The notes: generated from the letters alone by a model not told the origin. 63,758 bases of DNA from Pseudovibrio ascidiaceicola (GCF_900114245.1 NZ_FOSK01000007.1:288778-352535), one strand, 5' to 3'; numbered from the stretch's first letter, positions 36,939-46,621 are shown. Program-made: numbers and translations.

Positions 36939-37196
36939 ATTTGTATTTTTAAGGCTGAACTAGAGCTGTACGTAGGTCGGACTGGCTTTCATCATAGTTT
37001 TATTTTGTGATGCTTTTCTCATTTCACCAATAGATATTCGCTATAACTGTAATCTCCCTGCTCTCGTTCATGATTAACACACAAAAGAGCCTCGCAGGGA
37101 GATTTCTTACTTAAGCTGTTAATCTCTATCTATCCGAGATAGAATATACTCACACTAAATGAAAAAACTAACAGCAAACAGCCAGACCTCATGAAG

Positions 37197-37379
37197 TTAT
37201 GTGGTAGATGCTGCATCACCACGGCCAGTCAATCCAGTACTAATAGCCTGGAAAATTTCAGCTATTTCTGTCCCTATTGTTGCTACTGCACCAATAATTA
37301 CGACAGAAATAAACCCTGCAATCAGACCATACTCAATTGCGGTTGCGCCTGACTCGTCTTTAAGAAACTTAGCAAACAT
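37197..37379 (-). CDS. flp: Flp family type IVb pilin (solitary)
   Basis: Small prepilin for Tad-type pili. The 60-residue product starts MFAKFLKDESGATAIEYGLI, which contains the Flp signature: a short basic leader, then GATAIEYGLIA, then a hydrophobic helix (about 16-40). The prepilin peptidase would cut just before the ATAIEY segment. The ATG at 37379 has CGGAG nine bases upstream; the open frame's longer start is not needed. No tad or cpa genes are in the window, so this is an orphan copy, and the AT-rich flanks (258 bases on the moaA side) show no other gene. Confidence 0.92.
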   Translation of the reverse strand: MFAKFLKDESGATAIEYGLIAGFISVVIIGAVATIGTEIAEIFQAISTGLTGRGDAASTT

Positions 37380-37668
37380 TGTTTTAAACTCCGTATTGAA
37401 CCCTAGAAGCCCCACTCCTCATCGGGACTAACCGCAACCTAAGCCTTCATTTCTTGCCAATTTATGAATCAAATTTGCAGGGCAATTTAAGTTTGATGGG
37501 CATAAGCACTATTATCAGTAGTGCATGGTGAGTTCCACAAATTCAGCATGCACATAATATCATTAACTTATTGATTTAAATATTTTTTTCATTAAGTAAA
37601 ATTTGCAGCAATGCACTAACTATTTGTTTACTTTATCTATTAGTTGTCAGTTTTCGCAGTGCATAGTT

Positions 37669-37851
37669 TTATTTCTTTAGCTCAATTCGCTGCTCTCTGT
37701 TTCTCTGCGGCTTCGCGTCTTTCCAAAAACCTCTCCACAAGACATGAAATGCGTGGGATCGCGCGTAGCGGCCTTGCATTAAAAGTCTTTGCATTGGCAA
37801 CTCCGTTGTTTCGGTTTGATTTTGGAAAATCTCTTTCGCCAGAAAGTTCAT
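37669..37851 (-). CDS. Small uncharacterised protein divergent from lysR
   Basis: A 60-residue frame beginning MNFLAKEIFQNQTETTELP, with a perfect AAGGAG ribosome binding site exactly nine bases before the ATG. The sequence is basic, with a C-terminal half of the form ARSHAFHVLWRGFWKDAKP. This resembles tiny alphaproteobacterial proteins of the RSP_7527 or DUF1127-like sort, from memory only. It begins 103 bases from the divergent lysR start, a typical layout for a regulator and its target. Two other frames overlap here but lack such a binding site. The remaining spacer up to flp (37380-37668) is AT-rich, with nothing recognised. Confidence 0.62.
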   Translation of the reverse strand: MNFLAKEIFQNQTETTELPMQRLLMQGRYARSHAFHVLWRGFWKDAKPQRNREQRIELKK

Positions 37852-37954
37852 TATCGTATTCTCCTTGCCACATTTTCGTTGGACAATAGTCTTGTGGCGA
37901 AGCCCCTGACAAACGAGTAATTTCAAGTATTCGGATCAGTTTTTTTGAGGCGAA

Positions 37955-38863
37955 ATGCGTTACTCCCTTCCTCCACTCAATTCGTTCAGGGCCTTTGAAT
38001 GCGTTGCACGGCACATGAGCTTTGCGAAGGCAGCCAATGAGCTTGGGCTTACGCCGTCGGCATTGAGTTATCAGGTCAAGATGCTCGAAGATCAGCTACA
38101 GACTCAGTTGTTTACACGTTTGAATCGAGCGATTGAGCTAACTTCAGCTGGGCACCGATTGTTGCCGGGCGTTGAAGCTGGGTTAGAAAACTTCAGCGAG
38201 GCTGTTGCACGCATTAAAGGAGTAGATGAGGATAAAGTCCTCGTTATATCCACGGGACCGGGAACAGCTTCCAAGGTTATTGCGCCTCGAATTTATCGCT
38301 TCATGGAGGTTTATCCTGAAATCGAACTTCGCATTTCCGCCAATTTGAAGCTCGTAGATTTCTACAGGGACGATGTTGATCTCGGGCTCCGCTTCGGGCG
38401 TGGGCCATATCCGGGATTACATATTGATTTTCTAGCGCAAGATTTTCTTACACCCATGTGTGCGCCTCGACTGGCGAATGAAATGAATGAGCCCACCGAC
38501 CTAAAGAATTTTACCTTGCTTCATGAAGACAGCATGGCGACGTTCTTGAACGCACCGGGATGGAAGGAATGGCTGAAGACTGCAGGAATTTCCAGGACCT
38601 CCTGGTCGGAGAAAGGAATGCACTTTTCTCAGATTGATCATGCTCAGGATGCAGCTATTGAGGGGGCTGGTGTTATTCTTGGTCGCAAAGTTTTGTGCGC
38701 GCATGACGCACGACTTGGTCTGCTGGCGAAACCATTCGACTTCGAAATTCCTGCAACTGCTCACTATATGCTGGTTGGGTTGGAAAATTCATTTCAGAAA
38801 CATAAGTGCAAGGCATTCATAGACTGGATAAAGTCGGAACTTAATGAACTATGCCTTTCATAA
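37955..38863 (+). CDS. LysR family transcriptional regulator (GcvA-like)
   Basis: The 302-residue product has an N-terminal helix-turn-helix (about 5-65, LNSFRAFECVARHMSFAKAANELGLTPSALSYQVKMLED) and a substrate-binding domain typical of the GcvA subgroup (PRIYRFMEVYPEIELRISAN, DVDLGLRFGRGPYPGL). GAGG lies five bases before the ATG. The likely target is the divergent small gene at 37669-37851, by layout only; the ligand is unknown. Confidence 0.93.
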   Translation: MRYSLPPLNSFRAFECVARHMSFAKAANELGLTPSALSYQVKMLEDQLQTQLFTRLNRAIELTSAGHRLLPGVEAGLENFSEAVARIKGVDEDKVLVISTGPGTASKVIAPRIYRFMEVYPEIELRISANLKLVDFYRDDVDLGLRFGRGPYPGLHIDFLAQDFLTPMCAPRLANEMNEPTDLKNFTLLHEDSMATFLNAPGWKEWLKTAGISRTSWSEKGMHFSQIDHAQDAAIEGAGVILGRKVLCAHDARLGLLAKPFDFEIPATAHYMLVGLENSFQKHKCKAFIDWIKSELNELCLS

Positions 38864-38969
38864 TTGCGTTTCGTAGCACTGAGCACTGCAAACAGAAACG
38901 GCAGATGTCAATGAGATGACTACCTGCCGTCTAAGTGAAGCCTTATCAGTCAAGTCAATTTATTGCTAA

Positions 38970-40190
38970 TCAACCAACAACGATTTTAGGTGCTGACCTC
39001 GCAGCATCTCTAGTGGGTTGAAGGACGCCCTGCCAAAGGCCAGCAGCAATGATGCCGTAGGCCTTTGAGACTGGACTGTCTGGATTACTCACTGTGATTG
39101 GAGTGCCTGTATCAGATTGCTCTCTGATTTCCATTATCAGGGGCACTTCACCCAAGAATGGGACTTTCATCTTCTCAGCTTCTGCTTTTGCACCACCATG
39201 ACCAAAGATCTCATGCGTGCCACCGCAGTCTGGGCAGACAAAGTGACTCATGTTTTCTACGATACCCAATACAGGGATCGCAACTTTCTCAAACATGGCA
39301 ATACCGCGGCGAGCATCCAGAAGCGCAAGGTCCTGTGGTGTTGAAACGACCAAAGCGCCTGTCAGAGGTACTTTTTGAGCCATAGTCAACTGAACATCAC
39401 CCGTTCCTGGCGGGAGGTCAACGATAAGCGCATCCAGCTCACCCCAGTCAACTTCGCGCAGCATCTGATTGAGGGCAGACACCACCATTGGGCCGCGCCA
39501 GATCATGGCCGTTTCTTCTTCTACCAGAAAACCAATAGACATCAGCTTGATGCCATGAGCTTCCAAAGGCTTCATAATACGGTTTTCAAGAACTTCAGGC
39601 TGTCCAGAGGCTCCCATAAGCTTTGGGATTGATGGGCCATAAATATCAGCGTCCAGCAAACCAACCTTCAAGCCCATTGCAGAAAGTGCAAGTGCGAGGT
39701 TGGCTGATGTTGTTGATTTACCAACCCCACCTTTACCTGATGCAACAGCTATAATGTGTTTCACGCCAGGCACTTCCTGCTTTGCTGGCATTGGAGTGCC
39801 TTTCGGCGGAGCTTTGCGTGCAGCAGGTGGTGGCGCAGATGGAGAGCCAGGTTGTTTTTCTGCTGTGAGTGCGACAAGGACCGTTTCAGCATCAGGAAGC
39901 ACCGATACAACCTTCTCAGCAGCCTGACGAAGCCCTTCAAGTTCAGAAGCTCGCTCTGCGGGTACTCTGATTGAAAAGACGACACGGCCATCTGATACAA
40001 ACAGGTCTGCAACCAGATCCTGATCAACAATGTTGCTCTTGCCATCAGGCGATTTAACCTGTTTGAGCACGTCGAGAACGCGCTCCTGCGTCAACCCAGC
40101 CATAGTCTCTTCAGTATCCTTATGGTTCTTGCCTGATGTGAACCCGCCTTTGAGGCGCCCCCACAATCCTTTAGGTCTGTCGTTGTCCAT
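38970..40190 (-). CDS. Mrp/NBP35 family P-loop ATPase (iron-sulfur cluster carrier)
   Basis: Carries or inserts 4Fe-4S clusters. The 406-residue product has an N-terminal MIP18/DUF59-like domain (about 30-110), a Pro/Ala/Lys linker, and the ATPase domain. Visible motifs are the deviant Walker A GKGGVGKST (about residue 153), Walker-B-like VDLPPGTGDVQL, and the CxxC cluster site in FVCPDCGGTHEIFG. The ATG at 40190 with AGGG eight bases upstream is preferred to the GTG at 40199. A small hairpin (CTCTG/CAGAG) lies just upstream in the leader. It is convergent with lysR; a weak hairpin at 38898-38930 may end both. Confidence 0.94.
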   Translation of the reverse strand: MDNDRPKGLWGRLKGGFTSGKNHKDTEETMAGLTQERVLDVLKQVKSPDGKSNIVDQDLVADLFVSDGRVVFSIRVPAERASELEGLRQAAEKVVSVLPDAETVLVALTAEKQPGSPSAPPPAARKAPPKGTPMPAKQEVPGVKHIIAVASGKGGVGKSTTSANLALALSAMGLKVGLLDADIYGPSIPKLMGASGQPEVLENRIMKPLEAHGIKLMSIGFLVEEETAMIWRGPMVVSALNQMLREVDWGELDALIVDLPPGTGDVQLTMAQKVPLTGALVVSTPQDLALLDARRGIAMFEKVAIPVLGIVENMSHFVCPDCGGTHEIFGHGGAKAEAEKMKVPFLGEVPLIMEIREQSDTGTPITVSNPDSPVSKAYGIIAAGLWQGVLQPTRDAARSAPKIVVG

Positions 40191-40710
40191 AGTGCACACC
40201 CTGTAAAGCTCTGTATTGCAGAGAGGGATAATATGATCTTGAAAACAAATATGCCTGCAATCTGAATGTGCAAGCTTTTGCCGATGGTTCTTTTATAACT
40301 TGGTATACTTCTCACGAAGAATAGAGCAATACAGAATTCACCAAAGACGTTCTTTGTCCTTTGCACATTCGCAACCTGTTTTGCCAACTCGGCATGCAAT
40401 CAGTTGAGCAGAGTTCACGCAAAGTTGAGGTCACCAACACAAATTCACAGATATTTGCGCTTCACGCAAAATCTTTCAATGCAGATAAAACCCAGTGTCT
40501 TCTGAGGATTAGCGCACCACCTAGGGGATCCACCTTACGCATTGGGGAACTCGTTTCATGCTCTTGATACATTAGACCCACAAACTGAGCGGAATGCATG
40601 GTATTTAGGGACCTAAGAACCCTCTTGTTGCTGCACACAGAAGCAAGAGGATCGGGCGAAATTCATGCTGACAATTCTGTTCTGCATTTTCCACGGGCTA
40701 GGAGGCAATC
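40191..40710. promoter_or_regulatory. Divergent promoter region between mrp and cpdB
   Basis: 520 bases with no supported gene; open frames here lack ribosome binding sites. It contains the small CTCTG-N5-CAGAG inverted repeat beside mrp (about 40209-40225) and an AGGAGG site six bases before the cpdB GTG. No known operator or riboswitch was recognised. Confidence 0.5.
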
Positions 40711-42690
40711 GTGTCTAATCCTATTTTGATGAATCGTCGTAGCGTGCTGGGGGGCATGGCCGCTACCGGTGCCATTGCAATGGTGCATCCATATTCTGTT
40801 CTTGCAAAAGAGAACACAGCGCACTTGCGTTTGATGGAAACAACCGACCTCCACGTCCACGTCGCTCCATATGACTATTATGCTGACCGCCCAATGGACA
40901 CAGCTGGCCTTGCTCGCACAGCAACTATCATCAGAAAGCTGCGCTCTGAAGCAACCAACTCCATGCTCGTTGATAATGGTGATTTCCTGCAGGGCAACCC
41001 GATGGGCGATTACATCGCCTATGAGCGCGGCATGCGTGAAGGTGATGTGCACCCGGTCATCAAAGGCATGAACGTACTAGGTTACGACGCTGGCACATTG
41101 GGAAACCATGAGTTCAACTACGGACTGGACTTCATGATGAAGGTTCTTTCCGGAGCAAACTTCCCTGTTGTTTCTTCCAATGTTTCCAAAGGTACCACCC
41201 TTGCCTCCAATGGCCGTAAGGATGATCTGTTCCTGAAGCCGTACACCATTGTTGAGAAGAAGATCAAAGACGGCGCTGGCATCGAGCACACGATTAAAGT
41301 GGGCTTTGTTGGCTTCGTTCCTCCAATGATCATGAACTGGGACTCCCGTCACCTGGTTGGTAAGGCAAACACTCGTGACATGGTTGATGCTGCACGTGCA
41401 TGGGTTCCTGAAATGAAGGAACAAGGCTGCGATCTCATCATTGCGTTGTGTCACGGCGGTATCGCTGGTGGCGAACATGAAGACGGAGCTGCAAACACTG
41501 CGCTACACATCGCGGGTGTTGAAGGTATTGATGCTCTGTTTACGGGTCACCAGCACGATGTCTTCCCGGGGCCTAGCTATGAAGGCATTCCTTGCGTTGA
41601 TGCTGTCAAAGGCACGCTGCAAGGCAAACCAGCTGCGATGGGCGGCTTCTGGGGTTCTCATCTCGGTGTCATCGATCTGATGATTGAGCGCGATGGCAAC
41701 AACGGCTGGCGCATTGCAAACTTCACCACAGACGTGCCGTCAATCTATAAGAAAGAAGGTCGTAAGCGGATTCCTCTTGTTTCCAGTGATGAAGAAGTGC
41801 TGGCAGCGGTTGAGGATGATCACCAAAAGACGCTTTCTTATGTGCGCCGCGCCGTGGGCAAATCCTCTGCTCCGCTGCATTCCTACTTTGCTCTGGTGGC
41901 TGATGATCCGTCCGTTCAGATCGTTTCTAAAGCGCAGACCTGGTACACCAAGGAAATGCTTAAGGACACTGAGTGGGCTGGACTACCAGTGCTTTCCGCT
42001 GCTGCTCCGTTCAAAGCAGGTGGTCGCGGTGGTGCGGACTATTACACTGACGTTGCTGCTGGTGATATCGCAATTAAGAACGTTGCTGACCTTTATCTTT
42101 ACCCGAACACAACACGTGCGGTGTTGATCACCGGTAAAGACGTGAAGGAGTGGCTTGAGCGTTCTTCTGGTATGTTCAACCAGATTGAAGCTGGTAAGAA
42201 AGACCAAGTCCTTCTGGATGCTGATTTCCGTTCTTACAACTTCGATGTGATTGACGGTGTTACCTACGAGATCGACCTGACACAGCCTTCCAAGTATGAC
42301 GGTAAAGGCAATGTTGCGCATCCAGAGTCTAACCGCATCGTGAACCTTCAGTTTGAAGGTAAGCCAATCGATATGGATCAGAAGTTTGTTGTTGCAACCA
42401 ACAACTATCGCGCTGGCGGTGGCGGTAACTTCCCAGGCATCAATGATGATGTGATCATCTTTGTTGGTCCGGACACAAACCGTGATGTAATTGTTCGGTA
42501 CATTGTGGACCAAGGTACGATTAATCCATCCGCCGATGCGAACTGGAACTTTAAGCCTGTTGCTGACACCACTGTTCTGTTTGAGACCGGGCCTGCTGCT
42601 GAAAAGCACATGAAAGGCGTGAAGGGCGTTCAGATTGAAGCGGCTGGCGAAGGCAAAGACGGTTTTGCCATGTACCGCATCACTCTCTGA
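40711..42690 (+). CDS. cpdB: 2',3'-cyclic-nucleotide 2'-phosphodiesterase / 3'-nucleotidase, Tat-exported
   Basis: Periplasmic enzyme that hydrolyses 2',3'-cyclic nucleotides and 3'-nucleotides so that phosphate and nucleosides can be recovered. The 659-residue product starts at GTG after a perfect AGGAGG and has a twin-arginine signal peptide ([17 protein letters not shown], cleavage near VLA). The metallophosphoesterase motifs are in order: [36 protein letters not shown] and [10 protein letters not shown]. The 5'-nucleotidase C-terminal domain starts at about 380 and includes [13 protein letters not shown]. It is a single-gene unit with a terminator. Confidence 0.95.
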   Translation: MSNPILMNRRSVLGGMAATGAIAMVHPYSVLAKENTAHLRLMETTDLHVHVAPYDYYADRPMDTAGLARTATIIRKLRSEATNSMLVDNGDFLQGNPMGDYIAYERGMREGDVHPVIKGMNVLGYDAGTLGNHEFNYGLDFMMKVLSGANFPVVSSNVSKGTTLASNGRKDDLFLKPYTIVEKKIKDGAGIEHTIKVGFVGFVPPMIMNWDSRHLVGKANTRDMVDAARAWVPEMKEQGCDLIIALCHGGIAGGEHEDGAANTALHIAGVEGIDALFTGHQHDVFPGPSYEGIPCVDAVKGTLQGKPAAMGGFWGSHLGVIDLMIERDGNNGWRIANFTTDVPSIYKKEGRKRIPLVSSDEEVLAAVEDDHQKTLSYVRRAVGKSSAPLHSYFALVADDPSVQIVSKAQTWYTKEMLKDTEWAGLPVLSAAAPFKAGGRGGADYYTDVAAGDIAIKNVADLYLYPNTTRAVLITGKDVKEWLERSSGMFNQIEAGKKDQVLLDADFRSYNFDVIDGVTYEIDLTQPSKYDGKGNVAHPESNRIVNLQFEGKPIDMDQKFVVATNNYRAGGGGNFPGINDDVIIFVGPDTNRDVIVRYIVDQGTINPSADANWNFKPVADTTVLFETGPAAEKHMKGVKGVQIEAAGEGKDGFAMYRITL

Positions 42691-42780
42691 TTTTCATTGG
42701 AGCGTCCTCCGTTCCTATAAACCGGGAGCACTTTGCGAGGATATGTTCTAAGTCAGAGTGACTTACATGACTTTGAGAAG

Positions 42781-42811
42781 GCGGGGCCATATGCTCCGCT
42801 TTTTCTTTTTT
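42781..42811 (+). terminator. Terminator of cpdB
   Basis: 7-bp stem with one G-U pair (42781-42787 with 42793-42799, GCGGGGC/GCTCCGC) and five-base loop, followed by TTTTTCTTTTTT. Confidence 0.9.
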
Positions 42812-42905
42812 CGCAAAAAGCGAGAAGTATCAATGTTTTAAACACTGTATTTTACATTTTTAGAAGAATTTGCTGTCAGGCTTTCATGAACCGGAGGATC
42901 TGACA

Positions 42906-43364
42906 ATGAGTGTTACGCAATTATGTTATCGCAGCCGCATTCATTGGCCTGCGCTTCGCTATAGCCTCGATGAAGAAGTCGAGCGGTCGTTGACACGTAT
43001 TCGGCGCATCAATTCGATGGCAGGCGTTACCGGCGCACTGATCCTGACAGACAATCATGTCTTTCAGCTTTTGGAAGGCCCATGGCCTTTAGTGAAGCGA
43101 ACGTTTGAGTGTGTGCTTGAAGATAAGCGGCATTCTGATCTGACCGTACTCTCCAATGAAGAGCAGGATTTCAGGCTCTTCCATAATTGCTGGATGCATT
43201 TCTGTGACCTTCGTGAGGAAGCAGATAGTCAATATCCCAAGTTTTTCGGCAACCTCCTTGCCCATCCTGACCGCACCTGCAGCGAGGAAGTGATGGAGTT
43301 GCTGCTTCTGCTCTCAATGAACATGAGCGAAAGCCAGCTGACCAGCCGCCTTGCACTCATGTAG
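42906..43364 (+). CDS. BLUF domain blue-light sensor
   Basis: Flavin-binding photoreceptor domain that responds to blue light through a Tyr-Gln hydrogen-bond switch. The 152-residue product is a BLUF domain (about 5-100) with a short helical tail. The key residues can be placed: Tyr in QLCYRSR, Asn in RRINSMAGVTGAL, Gln in VFQLLEG, and Trp/Met in CWMHF. It should therefore be photoactive. There is no attached output domain, so it must signal through a partner. CGGAGG nine bases upstream sets the ATG at 42906. It stands alone between two terminators. Confidence 0.93.
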   Translation: MSVTQLCYRSRIHWPALRYSLDEEVERSLTRIRRINSMAGVTGALILTDNHVFQLLEGPWPLVKRTFECVLEDKRHSDLTVLSNEEQDFRLFHNCWMHFCDLREEADSQYPKFFGNLLAHPDRTCSEEVMELLLLLSMNMSESQLTSRLALM

Positions 43365-43405
43365 TCCCAATACTTGTTCCCCAAGGTGGCATGACCACCG
43401 CTCCC

Positions 43406-43456
43406 AAACGCTCTTAAAGGCACCTCTCCTCCCACTGCCTTTAGGAGCGTTTTCTT
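43406..43456 (+). terminator. Terminator of the BLUF gene
   Basis: Long 17-bp stem with one G-U pair (43406-43422 with 43436-43452), followed by TCTTGT. It separates the BLUF gene from mobA, which must have its own promoter in 43457-43552. Confidence 0.85.
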
Positions 43457-43552
43457 GTGGTTTGCGACTGGATGCCACTTTGCACCCTGCCCTATCCTGC
43501 TTCACAAGTAGCGCTGATGATTTGCGCGTCAGGTCTAAGTGGGAAGTCAGGT

Positions 43553-44194
43553 ATGTCTGTTGAAACAGAGAAGCGAAACAAAGTGATCGGTTGTATCCTC
43601 TGCGGTGGGAAGTCCCGACGCATGGGCGGCTCTGACAAAGCATTGCTGGACCTGAATGGCACGGCTTTGTTGGAACATGTTGCATCCCGCTTGCATGGGC
43701 AAGTTGTGCAGAGTGTTTTGAGCGTGAATGAGCCAAGCGGCCTTCATGAGAGCCTGGGATTACCGATGCTTACTGATGAGCTTGAAGGCCACCTAGGGCC
43801 ATTGGCTGGTGTTCACAGTTCATTGAACTGGGTAAGACAAAACGTTCCTGACGCATCTGACGTTGTGACTGTGGCAGTTGATACGCCGTTTTTTCCAACG
43901 GATTTAGTGGAGACGCTTGCTGCCAGCAGAATAGCGAATGCAGGCGCCCCGATCATTTGCTCCAGCGGTGGGCGAGACCACTTTGCATTTGGCCTGTGGT
44001 CTGTGGCCTTAGCAGATCCTTTAAAAGAGTACCTTTTGAAGGGTGGTCGCAGCATCAAAGGCTTTTTTAAAGACTATCCGCCCGTCATCGTGGAATTCGA
44101 ACTTCAGAACGCGGTTGATCCCTTCTTTAACATCAACACACCGGAAGATATTCCCGTTGCACTTGAGCATATTGCTCAATTACAGGTGCAATAG
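43553..44194 (+). CDS. mobA: Molybdenum cofactor guanylyltransferase MobA
   Basis: Links GMP to molybdopterin to give the MGD form used by DMSO reductase-family enzymes. The 213-residue product shows the nucleotide-binding loop LCGGKSRRMGGSDKALLDLNG (about 13-33; Cys replaces the usual Ala before GG) and the VAVDTPFFPTDLV segment with the metal-binding Asp. INTPEDIPVA is near the C terminus. The ATG at 43553 is chosen by family alignment; the open frame extends 32 residues further but would read through poorly conserved sequence. moeA follows 105 bases downstream. Confidence 0.95.
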   Translation: MSVETEKRNKVIGCILCGGKSRRMGGSDKALLDLNGTALLEHVASRLHGQVVQSVLSVNEPSGLHESLGLPMLTDELEGHLGPLAGVHSSLNWVRQNVPDASDVVTVAVDTPFFPTDLVETLAASRIANAGAPIICSSGGRDHFAFGLWSVALADPLKEYLLKGGRSIKGFFKDYPPVIVEFELQNAVDPFFNINTPEDIPVALEHIAQLQVQ

Positions 44195-44299
44195 TCGTCA
44201 AAACGGTCAGATGCCTGTGAGATCTTTGATTTTTGCCAAATCCTAAGGCGTGACTCTGATAAATAAAGAACCACGCCCACTCAAGTTTCCGGAATAGAC

Positions 44300-45538
44300 A
44301 TGAACACGAAAACGCCCAGTCTGAGCTTTGACGAAGCCCTTTCTCATTTGCGAGGTTTAGGTCGCTGCAAAGTCACTGCAGAAGAAACATCGCTTTACGA
44401 GGCGTATGGCCGTGTTCTTGCGGAAGATATAATTGCAACCTGCGACCTTCCTCCGCTTGATAACTCTGCGATGGATGGCTACGCAATTGCGCAAGGTGGA
44501 TCCGAGCAGACATCTTTTGCAGTGGTGATGGAGATATTTGCTGGTTCCATGCCGGAAACATCGCTTAAGGCTGGCGAAGCTGCGCGGATCTTTACAGGTG
44601 CGCCTGTTCCGGAAGGTGCTGATTTTGTGGTGCCGCAGGAAGATTGCTCTGAGAGCGAAAGTGGTGGTGGGCGGCACGTAAAGCTCTCTCGGAGCTATCC
44701 GATTGGCTGCAATATCCGTCGCAAGGGTGAAGACCAGACCAAAGGCGCGCCTATTGTTAAGGCGGGTACCGTGCTGCGCCCACAAGAGATTGCTGCAGCA
44801 GCCTCCATAGGCATTGGCCAACTCCAAACGTACCGGCGACTGAAGGTTGGTGTGTTCTCAACGGGAAATGAACTGATCCGCCCGGGGACAGCGCGGAAGG
44901 ACGGGCAGATCTTTGATGCAAACCACTTCCTGCTGCGCGGGATGCTTGCCAATTTGCCGGTCGAACTGGTGGATCTCGGCATTTTGGCGGATCAGCGTGA
45001 TGTTGTTGAAGCAGCGTTAGAAGCTGCCTCTAAAGACTGTGATGTGATCTTGACCTCTGGCGGTGCTGGTGGTGGTGACAAGGATTTCGTTTCAACCACA
45101 CTTTCCAAACTTGGCAAGACTACTTTCTGGCACCTGGCCGTTAAGCCCGGGCGCCCATTCATGGTAGGCGAGTTGCCTGATTGCGTGTTTATCGGATTGC
45201 CCGGCAATCCAGTTGCTGCAACGGTCGCTTTTGCGTTTCTCGCACGCCCGTTGATTGAAGCGCTTGCCGGGGCTGACTTCATTGAAGCACCGCGCCAATA
45301 CATTGCTGCAGATTTTGAGATTTCAGACCGCAAAGCCGGACGCCGTGAGTTTTTGCGCGGGCGCCGTGTGACTGAAAATGGCGCTCTTAAACTGACCAAG
45401 TACCACAGTGATGGATCAGCCTTGTTATCTTCTTTGACTTTCGCCGATGGCTTTATTGAGTTGACAGAAGATATGACATCTGTTCGCGAAGGTGATCTAG
45501 TTCCGTTCATCAGCTTTGATGAAATTGGCCTTAGGTAA
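44300..45538 (+). CDS. moeA: Molybdopterin molybdenumtransferase MoeA
   Basis: Inserts molybdate into adenylylated molybdopterin. The 412-residue product has the typical four-domain layout. DLPPLDNSAMDGYAI is near residue 50. The MPT-binding region follows (VGVFSTGNELI, and TSGGAGGGDKDF near residue 255), then GLPGNPVAATVAF and a C-terminal beta domain. It is the third Moco gene in the window and is followed by a strong terminator. Confidence 0.97.
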   Translation: MNTKTPSLSFDEALSHLRGLGRCKVTAEETSLYEAYGRVLAEDIIATCDLPPLDNSAMDGYAIAQGGSEQTSFAVVMEIFAGSMPETSLKAGEAARIFTGAPVPEGADFVVPQEDCSESESGGGRHVKLSRSYPIGCNIRRKGEDQTKGAPIVKAGTVLRPQEIAAAASIGIGQLQTYRRLKVGVFSTGNELIRPGTARKDGQIFDANHFLLRGMLANLPVELVDLGILADQRDVVEAALEAASKDCDVILTSGGAGGGDKDFVSTTLSKLGKTTFWHLAVKPGRPFMVGELPDCVFIGLPGNPVAATVAFAFLARPLIEALAGADFIEAPRQYIAADFEISDRKAGRREFLRGRRVTENGALKLTKYHSDGSALLSSLTFADGFIELTEDMTSVREGDLVPFISFDEIGLR

Positions 45539-45544
45539 CTCTGC

Positions 45545-45581
45545 TGGCTCGCATTTTCAGAATCGCGTGCGAGCCATTTTT
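45545..45581 (+). terminator. Terminator of moeA
   Basis: Perfect 9-bp stem TGGCTCGCA/TGCGAGCCA (45545-45553 with 45568-45576), followed by TTTTT. Confidence 0.9.
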
Positions 45582-45747
45582 CCACGCCTAGATCACTGGT
45601 TGTAATTTTAACAAGTTTGCCCTCAAAGCTGCGAAATATTGCAAGATATTACCGCGAAGCATCGTCATTTTGCTATTAATTAGCCTAATATGCCCAGTAT
45701 ATAGGTTGATCTACGGATACTTTTAGTGAAACATAAGCTCCGGTTAT

Positions 45748-45774
45748 GCAGGGGCCTACCTTAAGAAACCCTGC
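45748..45774 (+). promoter_or_regulatory. Leader hairpin of binding-protein gene 1
   Basis: GCAGGG (45748-45753) and CCCTGC (45769-45774) enclose a 15-base loop, 26 bases before the ATG; the stem is preceded by T and followed by CAA. The same layout precedes the other two binding-protein genes (46945-46973 and 47976-48002), with a compensating base-pair change in the middle copy. This suggests a conserved RNA stem rather than chance. Confidence 0.65.
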
Positions 45775-45800
45775 CAAGATAATTAATTCGGGGACATAAT

Positions 45801-46577
45801 ATGCGTATTATGCGTTTGGCAGCAGTAGCAGCAATTGCGTTGGCAGCAGTTTCTGGCGCGGAAGCAAAAGAATGGACAAAGGTTCGCATGGGCACCGAGG
45901 GCGCCTACCCTCCATTCAACTATACCACCGCTGACGGAACACTGACTGGCTTTGACATTGAGATTGGGAATGCTCTTTGTGACGAGCTGAAGCTTGAGTG
46001 TACATGGGTTACTCAGGACTGGGATGGCATCATCCCTGGTCTGGTTGCTGGCAAGTACGACACCATCCTTGCGTCTATGTCCATCACGCCAGAGCGTATG
46101 GAAAAGATCTCCTTCTCTGAGAAGTACTACAACACTCCTCCAGGCATCGCAGTACGCAAAGATTCCGAGCTGAGTGAAGCCTCACCAGAAGGCCTTAAAG
46201 GCGTTCGTCTTGGCGCACAGGGTAGCACCACGCACTCTCAGTTCGCTGAAGAGATCCTGAACGGTTCCGACGTTGCTCTTTACCCAACTTCTGAAGAGTA
46301 CAAGCTGGATCTGGAAAATGGCCGTGTTGACGCTGTTGTTGACGACGTGATGGCTCTGGAACAGTGGATCAGCTCTGACAAAGGTTCTTGCTGTAAGATC
46401 CTTGGCACCATGCAGTCTGTTGAAGAGATCCACGGTAAAGGCGCAGGCATCGGCGTTCGTAAGGGCGACGAAGATCTTGCTGCTCTGTTCACCAAGGGCA
46501 TCGCTGCACTGCGTGCTAACGGTAAATACAAAGAAATCAACGACAAGTACTTCAAGTTCGACGTTTACGGCGAATAA
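45801..46577 (+). CDS. Amino-acid ABC transporter substrate-binding protein (copy 1)
   Basis: Periplasmic binding protein of the lysine/arginine/ornithine/histidine family (family 3). The 258-residue product has a signal peptide (about 1-23, ending EAK) and the family start TEGAYPPFNYTTADGTLTGFDIEIGNALC. The Cys pair in ALCDELKLEC fits a disulfide as in LAO-binding protein. A second double-Cys motif is GSCCKI, and GLVAGKYDTILASMSIT is the strongest family block. It is the first of three paralogues with the same length. A strong terminator follows, so it is transcribed alone from its own promoter; the 260-base spacer before it is AT-rich. Confidence 0.94.
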   Translation: MRIMRLAAVAAIALAAVSGAEAKEWTKVRMGTEGAYPPFNYTTADGTLTGFDIEIGNALCDELKLECTWVTQDWDGIIPGLVAGKYDTILASMSITPERMEKISFSEKYYNTPPGIAVRKDSELSEASPEGLKGVRLGAQGSTTHSQFAEEILNGSDVALYPTSEEYKLDLENGRVDAVVDDVMALEQWISSDKGSCCKILGTMQSVEEIHGKGAGIGVRKGDEDLAALFTKGIAALRANGKYKEINDKYFKFDVYGE

Positions 46578-46621
46578 GAATAACTTGGCGCTCAGCTGAT
46601 TTATCAGCTGACGGATTTGAG

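Noticed and set aside
37682-38014. 110-residue minus-strand frame overlapping lysR and the small gene
   Set aside because: Overlaps the certain lysR start and lacks a ribosome binding site; the alternative 60-residue frame has a perfect one.
38898-38930. Hairpin between lysR and mrp as a terminator
   Set aside because: Seven paired bases with a 19-base loop and no T-run; too weak to call.
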